Source of the DNA: Rhodococcus sp. SGAir0479 | Lineage (GTDB): Bacteria > Actinomycetota > Actinomycetes > Mycobacteriales > Mycobacteriaceae | Direction: 5' to 3' | DNA: 64,000 nucleotides | NCBI RefSeq assembly: GCF_005484805.1 | Contig: NZ_CP039432.1 | Location: forward strand, 3,348,001 to 3,412,000 | In this document: positions 36,720 through 43,872 of the stretch, piece by piece | Numbering within the stretch: position 1 is the first letter of the stretch | Layout: each line of letters starts with the position of its first letter | Translations under genes and position numbers: made by a program | The notes under the pieces: generated by a model | The model's input: the letters and a program-made list of their open reading frames with translations, nothing else | Databases searched by the model: none | Told to the model about the DNA's origin: nothing

Positions 36720-38054
36720 ATGCGAAGCTCGCTCGCACGTCGTGCCGCGGTGTTCGGTTCCGCCGCGCTTCTGCTCCTCGGTCCCGCGACCGCAGTCGCG
36801 CAGGCCCAACCCGCCGAATCACCCGCTGTCGCCGAATCGGGTGTCTCCGATCAGGCGGCGCACCTGCCCATCGAGCTGATCGACGCGCTGCAGCGCGACC
36901 TGCAGCTCACGCCGGACCAGTACCTACAGCGTTCGGCGCTGGCGCAGAAGCTCGCCGAGTTCGCCGAGATCGCGCGCATCCAGTTCCCGGACGCGTTCGC
37001 CGGCGCGTGGATCGATCCGTCCGGTGCGCCGGTCGTCGGCCTGGCCCACGCCGGTCGCGGTGACGCCCGGGCCGCCGTCGAGCAGGCCGGGTTCACCGCC
37101 AAGGACGTCGAGCGGAGTCAGAGCCAGCTGGAGTCCACCCGCTCGGCGCTGAGCGACTGGATCGGCACCCTGCCGCCGGAGATCGCGAAGTTCGTCCGCG
37201 GCGTCACGGTCGACATCGCCAACAACGACGTCGTGCTCCGCGCCGACGACACGGCCGGTGACGTCCTCGACCTGCTGCCGCCGGAGCTGCGGGAGGCCGC
37301 CCGCGTCGCGCTCGGTCCCGCGCTCGCGTCGCTGCAGCCGGCCGCGCCCGGTCAGGCGACCGCGCAGTACGCCGCCGACGCCTTCCTGGGCGGCGACCCG
37401 TACGTCGCAAACGGCGGCGGCATGGGCCTCAAGTGCTCGCTCGGCTTCAATGCGATCGACGGCGGCGGCGCGCCCGTCAACATCAGCGCCGGACACTGCG
37501 ATCCCAACCGCACCTTCGCCGGCACCGAACACGCCTCGCAGGCGTACGCCGCGGTGGGCGACCTGTCCGGTCCGATGATCGGCACGTTCGAGCGGACCAG
37601 CCTGGACGGCTCCGACTACTCGATCATCCGGCCCGCCGCCGGGACCGCCCAGCGGTTCGCCAACAACGGCGTCCGGGTCCCCAACGCCGCCCCCGTGGCG
37701 ATCACCGGGACCGCGGACCCCGTCGTCGGCGCACCGGTCTGCAAGGCCGGCAACACCTCGGGCTTCAACTGCGGCGTCGTCACCGCGGTGCATCAGACCG
37801 TCCCGGTGGGACAGCGCGTGATCAACGACGGCTTCGCCACCAACCTGTGCGCCCTGCAGGGTGACAGCGGCGGCCCCATCGTCACCGGCACCCTCGCGCT
37901 CGGCATCTCCAGTGCGTCGAACGTCGGCGACTACGGCATGTGCGAGATCGCCAACTTCGCCACGTCGGCGATGGGCGAGGCGCCGGAGCTGTTCGCGACG
38001 CCGATCAACGCGATCCTGGGCCAGAACCCGGGACTGCGCATCCGGACGTCGTAG
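36720..38054 (+). CDS. Secreted S1-family serine protease (copy 2)
   Basis: 444 residues. A signal peptide of about 29 residues ends AQAQ, then a pro-region (HLPIELIDALQRDLQLTPDQYLQRSALAQ is paralogous to copy 1, in shorter matching blocks). The catalytic triad is His259 (SAGHCD), Asp299 (SDYSII) and Ser383 (GDSGGP). ATG at 36720 has an AAAGG site; an in-frame ATG at 36660 is not supported because the signal peptide starts here. The tandem arrangement points to gene duplication. A bidirectional terminator follows. Confidence 0.93.
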   Translation: MRSSLARRAAVFGSAALLLLGPATAVAQAQPAESPAVAESGVSDQAAHLPIELIDALQRDLQLTPDQYLQRSALAQKLAEFAEIARIQFPDAFAGAWIDPSGAPVVGLAHAGRGDARAAVEQAGFTAKDVERSQSQLESTRSALSDWIGTLPPEIAKFVRGVTVDIANNDVVLRADDTAGDVLDLLPPELREAARVALGPALASLQPAAPGQATAQYAADAFLGGDPYVANGGGMGLKCSLGFNAIDGGGAPVNISAGHCDPNRTFAGTEHASQAYAAVGDLSGPMIGTFERTSLDGSDYSIIRPAAGTAQRFANNGVRVPNAAPVAITGTADPVVGAPVCKAGNTSGFNCGVVTAVHQTVPVGQRVINDGFATNLCALQGDSGGPIVTGTLALGISSASNVGDYGMCEIANFATSAMGEAPELFATPINAILGQNPGLRIRTS

Positions 38055-38069
38055 CCGCCACCGACAGCA

Positions 38070-38106
38070 ATCGGGCCCGTTCCCCACGAAGGGGGACGGG
38101 CCCGAT
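38070..38106. terminator. Bidirectional terminator between convergent genes
   Basis: 16-bp stem (38070-38085 with 38091-38106, one G-T wobble) and a 5-nt loop ACGAA between the protease gene and the convergent secreted-protein gene. Confidence 0.85.
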
Positions 38107-38125
38107 GCGTTGAATCCTGAAGACG

Positions 38126-38803
38126 TCAGCCGGCAGCGGGCGGCGCCGCGTTGAGCGTCTGGTACACCTGCCAGCCGTTGTAGGCGAGCACCGGCACCCC
38201 GGCGACGATGGTGCCGATCATGCCGCCGACCGGTGCGGCCGCGGCGGCGCCACCGAGGCACAAGAGCACCGCCTGCGGGATGGCGACCCCGGTCAGCGCC
38301 AGCGGGGTGCCGCCGATCGCGCATCCCACGACCGCGCCGACGAGCGTGCCCACCAGACTGCCCGTCGTGACGGCTTCGCTGACGCCCTCGCTGAGCTTCT
38401 CGAACACCTTGAGGTTCTCCCCCAGCGCGGCGAGGTTCGCGGGATCGATCGGCTCGGCGACGTCGGCCGCCACCGCCCGGGCCGGCGCGATCTCCGGCGT
38501 CAGCGTCAGCTTCCGACCGTCGACCAGCGGCGCGATCGAGAACTCGCGGTCGCCGAGGCGGTACGTCAGCGGCAACGTCTGCAGCACGGTCCCGGCGTCG
38601 TCGGTGATCTCGACGAACCTGCCGTCGGAGGTGAGGTGGAATCCCCCGGCGTCGAGGAGCGTGACGACCGAGCGGTCCTCGACGTGCGCCTGGTACCCGA
38701 TCGGGTTCGGGGCGGGTGCCGGAGCGGCGTACGAGGTGCCGGTCCCGACCCCCAGCGCGGCAGTCACGAGCACGGACGTCGCAGCAATTCTTCTCAGCTT
38801 CAT
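38126..38803 (-). CDS. Secreted or cell-envelope protein with Gly/Ala-rich hydrophobic C-terminus
   Basis: 225 residues. A signal peptide (LRRIAATSVLVTAALGVGTG) ends near SYAAPAPAP. A beta-rich middle region (residues 35-110) contains VVTLLDAGGFHLTSDGRFVEI and LTYRLGDREFSIAPLV. The C-terminal part (about 145-215) has two long hydrophobic Gly/Ala stretches that could insert in a membrane. The family is common in Rhodococcus and relatives as secreted proteins of unknown function; no enzyme motif is seen. It is convergent with the protease gene. Confidence 0.78.
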   Translation of the reverse strand: MKLRRIAATSVLVTAALGVGTGTSYAAPAPAPNPIGYQAHVEDRSVVTLLDAGGFHLTSDGRFVEITDDAGTVLQTLPLTYRLGDREFSIAPLVDGRKLTLTPEIAPARAVAADVAEPIDPANLAALGENLKVFEKLSEGVSEAVTTGSLVGTLVGAVVGCAIGGTPLALTGVAIPQAVLLCLGGAAAAAPVGGMIGTIVAGVPVLAYNGWQVYQTLNAAPPAAG

Positions 38804-39302
38804 AGGACGGTCATTCCCATCTGTGACTGCCGACAGTTGGCCCCCCGACCGAATTCGATCTTCCGATCACGGAAGCAGTAATGCGTTCCCACCTGCGCGG
38901 ACGAGGCGGTCGAACACCCAATTCCGGGCGAAGCATAACGTAGCGGTGCACAATTCCATTGCCGAATGAATGGACACAATTCGCATTACCGGAGGCCCGG
39001 GCGGGTGGGCGTTTCGGCGCGGCGTCGGCGAGTTAGGTCAACCTACGCGACACCAGTCACAACGGCACCACATACCGTTAACTGAATAGCGCCCGGGTCG
39101 CGAGGTCCAGCCCGCCTCGCGAGCCCAGCGCGGACGCCTTCCGGTGACTACCGTCGGGGGTAAAGATGCAGGAAACCGCGCTACGCGCTATGTTACCGAC
39201 AGGTAGCGACCCCAAGTTACCGGCGGGTAACATGGGAGCGGTTACGATCTCTGGGCTGACCCCAGGCGGCACGAGTGCTGCCCCGAAACGAAAGGCTTCG
39301 AC
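38804..39302. other. 499-nt intergenic region with candidate operators
   Basis: No supportable gene. The part at 38880-38990 is more AT-rich than the surroundings, as expected for promoters. TAGGT-CA-ACCTA lies at 39034-39045, and two GTTACC-type palindromes at 39192-39231 precede the Fe-S reductase gene. A -10-like TACGAT is at 39243-39248, which would place transcription near 39255. Confidence 0.45.
39192..39231. promoter_or_regulatory. Twin palindromes GTTACC-N4-GGTA(A/G)C upstream of the Fe-S reductase
   Basis: GTTACC-GACA-GGTAGC at 39192-39207 (one mismatch) and GTTACC-GGCG-GGTAAC at 39216-39231 (perfect), centred 24 nt apart, so on nearly the same helix face after two turns. Their position just upstream of the probable -10 suggests cooperative binding by a dimeric, TetR-like regulator not encoded here. 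Confidence 0.6.
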
Positions 39303-42300
39303 ATGAATGCCCTGACGATTACGTTGGGCACCGTCGGCGCACTGCTGAGCCTCGTCTGTTGGGCCTCGTTCCTCAGTGGGGCCTGGCGGATGGCGAAGAC
39401 CGTGCAGATCGGGCAGTCCGCGCCCGACCGCTGGCGCCCGTTCTTCCCGCGCTTCAAGCAGATGATCGTCGAGTTCATCGCGCACACCCGGATGCAGAAG
39501 TTCCGCACCGTCGGTTGGGCGCACTGGCTCGTCATGATCGGCTTCCTCGGCGGCGCAGCGCTGTGGTTCGAGGCGTACGGCCAGACCTTCGATCCGACGT
39601 TCCACTGGCCGCTGTTCGGCAACACCTGGGTGTGGCACCTGTGGGACGAGATCCTCGGCATCGGCACGGTGGTCGGCATCCTGACGCTGATCGTGATCCG
39701 TCAGCTCAACCACCCGCGCATCCCCGAGCGGCTGTCGCGTTTCGCGGGCTCCAAGTTCACGCCGGCGTACTTCGTCGAGGTCGTCGTCCTGCTCGAGGGC
39801 CTGGGCATGATCCTGGTGAAGGCCGGCCGGATCGCGATGACCGGCCACTCCAACGCGGCCACCGACTTCTTCACCATGCAGGTCGCCAAGCTGCTGCCCG
39901 CCAGCGCCGTGATGGTCTCGATCTTCGCGTTCGTCAAGCTGATGTCGGGCATGATCTGGCTCTACGTCGTCGGCCGCAACATCACGTGGGGCGTCGCCTG
40001 GCACCGCTTCTCGGCGTTCCCGAACATCTACTTCAAGCGTGAGGACGACGGCGGCGTCGCCCTCGGTGCCGCCAAGCCGATGATGTCCAAGGGCCGCGCG
40101 CTCGACATGGAGAACGTCGACCCCGACACCGACACGCTCGGCGCCGGCCGGATCGAGGACTTTTCGTGGAAGGGCTGGCTGGACTTCACCACCTGCACCG
40201 AGTGCGGTCGCTGCCAGTCGCAGTGCCCCGCGTGGAACACCGGCAAGCCGCTGTCGCCCAAGCTGCTCATCATGTCGCTGCGCGACCACGGCTACGCCAA
40301 GGCCCCGTACCTGCTGGCCGGTGGCCGCAAGGACATGGGCGGCGACGAGGTCGGCCTGGTCGACGCCGAGGGCAACGCCGACGAGGCCGCACTCGCGAAG
40401 ATTCCGGAAGCCGCACGCGCCGAGGCCGAGCGCCCGCTCGTCGGCGAGTCGATCGAAGGCGAACTGGGCGGCATCATCGACCCCGAGACCCTGTGGTCGT
40501 GCACCACGTGTGGTGCGTGCGTCGAGCAGTGCCCGGTCGACATCGAGCACGTCGACCACATCATCGACATGCGCCGCTACCAGGTGCTGATCGAGTCGGA
40601 GTTCCCGTCCGAGCTCGCGGGTCTGTTCAAGAACCTCGAGAACAAGGGCAACCCCTGGGGCCAGAACGCCAAGGACCGTCTCAACTGGATCAACGAGATG
40701 GACTTCGAGATCCCGGTCTACGGCCAGGACGCGGACTCCTTCGAGGACTACGAGTACCTGTTCTGGGTCGGCTGCGCCGGCGCCTACGAGGACCGCGCGA
40801 AGAAGACCACCAAGGCCGTCGCCGAGCTGCTCGCGACCGCCGGCGTCAAGTTCATGGTCCTCGGTGCCGAGGAGACCTGCACCGGCGACTCGGCTCGCCG
40901 CGCGGGCAACGAGTTCCTGTTCCAGCAGCTGGCGATGCAGAACATCGAGACCCTGAACGCGGTGTTCGACGGCACCCCGGAGAGCAAGCGCAAGATCGTC
41001 GTCACGTGTGCGCACTGCTTCAACGCGCTCGGCAACGAGTACCCGCAGGTCGGCGGCGTCTACGAGGTCGTCCACCACACGCAGCTGCTCAACCGCCTGG
41101 TCCGCGCCAAGAAGCTGGTCCCGGTGGCCAAGCTCAACGAGGACGTCACCTACCACGACCCGTGCTACCTGGGTCGCCACAACAAGGTGTACGACGCCCC
41201 GCGTGAGCTGATGGAGGCGTCGGGCGTGAAGCTCAACGAGATGCCCCGTCACGGCGAGCGGTCCATGTGCTGTGGTGCCGGTGGCGCCCGCATGTGGATG
41301 GAGGAGCAGCTCGGCAAGCGCGTCAACATCGACCGCGTCGACGAGGCCCTCGGCACGCTCGGCGAGGGCAACGGCGCGTCCGCGCAGAAGATCGCGACGG
41401 GCTGCCCGTTCTGCCGCGTCATGCTCAACGACGGTGTCACCGCACGCCAGGAGCAGGGCCAGGGCGAGGGCGTCCAGGTCGTCGACGTCGCGCAGCTGAT
41501 GCTCGACTCCGTCACGCGGCTGGAGCCGGAGAAGCTGACCGCGAACATCAAGGTCGAGCGCCGCGAGAAGGTTCCGGCCGCAGCCGCTCCGGCGGCCGCC
41601 GAGGCCGTCGCCGAGGTCAAGGAAGCCGAGCGCGTCGAGGAGGTCGAGGAGGCAGCCGCCACCCCGTCCGCCCAGACGGCCCCCGCCGGCAAGGGCCTGC
41701 AGATGAAGGGCCTTGCCAAGGCGCCGGGCGCGAAGGCGCCGGGAGCCAAGGCTCCGGGTGGCAAGGGTCTGCAGATGAAGGGCGCCGCCAAGGCACCGGG
41801 CGCCAAGGCTGCGGCTGATGCGTCGGCCGAGGCTCCTGCGGCTCCCGCTGCCGAGGCACCCGCGACGCCCGCCGCCAAGCCGGGCGGACTGGGCATGAAG
41901 GGTGGCGCCAAGGCCCCCGGCGGCAAGGGCCTGCAGATGAAGGGCGCCGCCAAGGCACCGGGCGCGAAGGCTGCCGCTCCGGCGGCTGCTCCGGCCGAGG
42001 CGTCGGCCGAAGCCACCGAGGCTCCCGCGGCTCCCGCCGCCGAGGCACCCGCGACACCCGCCGCCAAGCCCGGTGGACTGGCCATGAAGGGCGGGGCCAA
42101 GGCCCCCGGCGGCAAGGACCTGCAGATGAAGGGCGCCGCCAAGGCACCGGGCGCGAAGGCTGCTGCTCCGGCGGCTGAGGCTCCCGCGGCTAAGGCTTCG
42201 GCACCGGCTGCTGAGGCACCGGCTGCTGAGGCTCCGGCCCCGGCTACCGAGGCTCCGGCGACGAAGCCGGCACCGCAGGCCAAGCCCGGCGGTCTCGGGT

Positions 42301-42596
42301 TCAAGTCCGGCGCCAAGGCTCCGGGTGCCCGCAAGGCCGCTCGGGCCGCCGCTGCTCCCGCGGCGCCTTCGGCCCCCGAGCCGGAGAAGCCCGCGGAGCC
42401 CGAGCAGCCCGCGGAGCCCGAGCAGGTCGAGCAGCCCGCCGAGGCCGCAGCACCCGCCGAGGCTCCGGCGTCCGAGGCCACGCAGGCCGAGGCTCCGGCG
42501 TCCGAGCAGGAGGCGTCCACCCCGGCGCCGCCGCAGGCCAAGCCCGGTGCACTGGGCTTCAAGGCCGGCGCCAAGGCCCCGGGCCGCAAGAAGTAG
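39303..42596 (+). CDS. Membrane Fe-S reductase (heterodisulfide reductase-like, Rv0338c type) with repeat tail
   Basis: 1097 residues. Five membrane segments occupy about 1-240, in the manner of the cytochrome b/NarI-like half. Two 4Fe-4S motifs follow: CTECGRCQSQCP (near residue 298) and CTTCGACVEQCP (near 400). Two CCG-type cysteine domains are marked by GCAGAYED (about 490), CAHCFNALG (568), HDPCYLGRHN (620) and CCGAGG (657). The last 300 or so residues, from about 790, are a low-complexity tail with repeated GLQMKGAAKAPGAK-like units. M. tuberculosis Rv0338c, shorter at 882 residues as remembered, is considered essential; the electron donor and acceptor are unknown. Its place beside the ini block matches mycobacterial order. 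Confidence 0.92.
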   Translation: MNALTITLGTVGALLSLVCWASFLSGAWRMAKTVQIGQSAPDRWRPFFPRFKQMIVEFIAHTRMQKFRTVGWAHWLVMIGFLGGAALWFEAYGQTFDPTFHWPLFGNTWVWHLWDEILGIGTVVGILTLIVIRQLNHPRIPERLSRFAGSKFTPAYFVEVVVLLEGLGMILVKAGRIAMTGHSNAATDFFTMQVAKLLPASAVMVSIFAFVKLMSGMIWLYVVGRNITWGVAWHRFSAFPNIYFKREDDGGVALGAAKPMMSKGRALDMENVDPDTDTLGAGRIEDFSWKGWLDFTTCTECGRCQSQCPAWNTGKPLSPKLLIMSLRDHGYAKAPYLLAGGRKDMGGDEVGLVDAEGNADEAALAKIPEAARAEAERPLVGESIEGELGGIIDPETLWSCTTCGACVEQCPVDIEHVDHIIDMRRYQVLIESEFPSELAGLFKNLENKGNPWGQNAKDRLNWINEMDFEIPVYGQDADSFEDYEYLFWVGCAGAYEDRAKKTTKAVAELLATAGVKFMVLGAEETCTGDSARRAGNEFLFQQLAMQNIETLNAVFDGTPESKRKIVVTCAHCFNALGNEYPQVGGVYEVVHHTQLLNRLVRAKKLVPVAKLNEDVTYHDPCYLGRHNKVYDAPRELMEASGVKLNEMPRHGERSMCCGAGGARMWMEEQLGKRVNIDRVDEALGTLGEGNGASAQKIATGCPFCRVMLNDGVTARQEQGQGEGVQVVDVAQLMLDSVTRLEPEKLTANIKVERREKVPAAAAPAAAEAVAEVKEAERVEEVEEAAATPSAQTAPAGKGLQMKGLAKAPGAKAPGAKAPGGKGLQMKGAAKAPGAKAAADASAEAPAAPAAEAPATPAAKPGGLGMKGGAKAPGGKGLQMKGAAKAPGAKAAAPAAAPAEASAEATEAPAAPAAEAPATPAAKPGGLAMKGGAKAPGGKDLQMKGAAKAPGAKAAAPAAEAPAAKASAPAAEAPAAEAPAPATEAPATKPAPQAKPGGLGFKSGAKAPGARKAARAAAAPAAPSAPEPEKPAEPEQPAEPEQVEQPAEAAAPAEAPASEATQAEAPASEQEASTPAPPQAKPGALGFKAGAKAPGRKK

Positions 42597-42664
42597 TAGC
42601 TCCACCCCTCAGCGCCCCCACCGTCCGCGGTGGGGGCGCTGTCGTGTGTACGTTCCCCTCGTCC

Positions 42665-42744
42665 GGTTGTCGCAGGGGTTGTGCAACCGTCGCAGGGGTT
42701 CTCCGTACGGACAAGCCCTGCGACCGTCGCAGTAGCCCTGCGGC
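42665..42744. repeat. Palindromic array (family B), left side of the second DUF559 gene
   Basis: Two direct units of GTCGCAGGGGTT (from 42665 and 42687), a central TACGGA at 42706-42711, then two inverted units beginning CCCTGCG (42716 and 42736). GTCGCAGGG and CCCTGCGAC form a perfect 9-bp stem around the centre. The same arrangement recurs at 43785-43867. It lies 98 nt before the gene start. Confidence 0.85.
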
Positions 42745-42842
42745 AGTGCGCGTCGTCCCCAGCCCACCCGTCGTCCACAGCTCCACCGAAAGCGCTGGGG
42801 AGCACGGCTGAACCGGCGCGGGCGTCGGTGAGGATGACGGCC

Positions 42843-43784
42843 ATGGACCCGCACATCGTCCGCCGCGCCGACGCACTGCAGCGGGGCGCTTCCGACTGGC
42901 AGCTGCAGTTCCTGTGCCGCAACGGTTCGTGGCACCGGCTGCGACGCGGCGCCTACATGTCCACGGACAGGTTCGCCGACCTGGGCGTACGCGAACGGCA
43001 CCGGGCACGCGCGACGGCGACTCTCCGTGCAGCCTCGGAGGAGGCCGTACTGAGCCACCAGTCGGCGGCAATCGTGCACGACATCGACCTCTGGCGCACC
43101 CCGCTGGCCGCCGTCCACCTCACCCGCAACCGACAGTCCGGCGGCCACCGCACCCCGGTCCGCCACCTGCACTGCACGTCGCTACACCCGCAGGAGTCGA
43201 CGACCGTGGACGGGCTGCGGGTGACGTCAGCGGCTCGGACGGTCGTCGACCTGGCCCGGACGCTGCCGTTCGAGCAGGCGGTGGTCGCGGGCGATCACGC
43301 ACTCCACTCCGGGCTGTGCTCGTCCGGCGACCTGGCAGCGACGGACCCGCGCACGGCACGGCGCCGCGTGGCCGGGGTACTCCGCCTGCTCGACGGCAGA
43401 AGCGAATCCGTCGGCGAATCCCGCAGCCGGGTACTGATGATTCGTGAGCAGCTCCCGGTGCCGGACTGCCAGCCGAACCTCTACGCCGACGACGGCAAGC
43501 TTCTGGGCCGTGTCGACTTCCTGTTCGCCGAGCACGGCGTCGTCGGCGAGTTCGACGGGCGCGCCAAGTACGGTCGCCTCGCCCCGGACGGACACGTACC
43601 GGAGGAGGTCGTCTGGGCGGAGAAGCTGCGCGAGGACGCTATTCGCAGCGCCGGCTGGGAAGTGGTGCGCTGGGTGTGGGACGAACTCGACACCCCTGCC
43701 GTCGTCGTCGGTCGCCTTCTGGCCGCCTTCGACCGGTCGCGCGCTCGGCCGACCGGACGAGTCGAACGCACGCCCTGTCCGTGA
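42843..43784 (+). CDS. AbiEi/DUF559-like protein with endonuclease-type fold (second locus)
   Basis: 313 residues. N-terminal AbiEi-like region (IVRRADALQRGASDWQLQFL, RLRRGAYMSTD) and a middle VTSAARTVVDLART segment typical of this group. The C-terminal DUF559-like core has VVGEFDGRAKY and later EKLREDAIRSAGWEVVRWVW, comparable to the first protein at 13073. Overall identity to that protein is low, so this is not a recent duplication. ATG at 42843 is chosen because GTGAGG lies 9 nt upstream; ATG at 42834 is possible. A palindromic array lies on each side, the right one starting directly after the stop codon. No function is established for the family. Confidence 0.8.
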   Translation: MDPHIVRRADALQRGASDWQLQFLCRNGSWHRLRRGAYMSTDRFADLGVRERHRARATATLRAASEEAVLSHQSAAIVHDIDLWRTPLAAVHLTRNRQSGGHRTPVRHLHCTSLHPQESTTVDGLRVTSAARTVVDLARTLPFEQAVVAGDHALHSGLCSSGDLAATDPRTARRRVAGVLRLLDGRSESVGESRSRVLMIREQLPVPDCQPNLYADDGKLLGRVDFLFAEHGVVGEFDGRAKYGRLAPDGHVPEEVVWAEKLREDAIRSAGWEVVRWVWDELDTPAVVVGRLLAAFDRSRARPTGRVERTPCP

Positions 43785-43867
43785 TGTCGCAGGGGTTCGC
43801 CCGGTGTCGCACGGGTTGTCAGTACGGAATCACCCTGCGACACCGACACAACCCGCGCGACAACCCC
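43785..43867. repeat. Palindromic array (family B), right side of the second DUF559 gene
   Basis: Two direct units (TGTCGCAGGGGTT at 43785, GTGTCGCACGGGTTGT near 43804), a central TACGGA at 43823-43828, then two inverted units (CCCTGCGACACC at 43833 and ACAACCCGCGCGACAACC near 43849). It begins at the base after the DUF559 stop codon and ends 6 nt before the S9 peptidase stop codon. Confidence 0.85.
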
Positions 43868-43872
43868 ACCGC

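Noticed and set aside
39031-39045. TTAGGTCAACCTA as an iron-regulator (IdeR) box
   Set aside because: The half-sites are only 4 nt apart instead of the spacing of the 19-bp box, and neighbouring genes are not typical iron genes; left as a generic candidate operator.
39078-42605. 1175-codon minus-strand frame opposite the Fe-S reductase gene
   Set aside because: Composition is Leu/Arg/Gly-rich noise and the other strand encodes cysteine clusters and membrane helices.
42665-43867. CRISPR-like array formed by the GTCGCAGGGGTT units
   Set aside because: Only four units per side, half of them inverted, and no regular spacers or cas genes.
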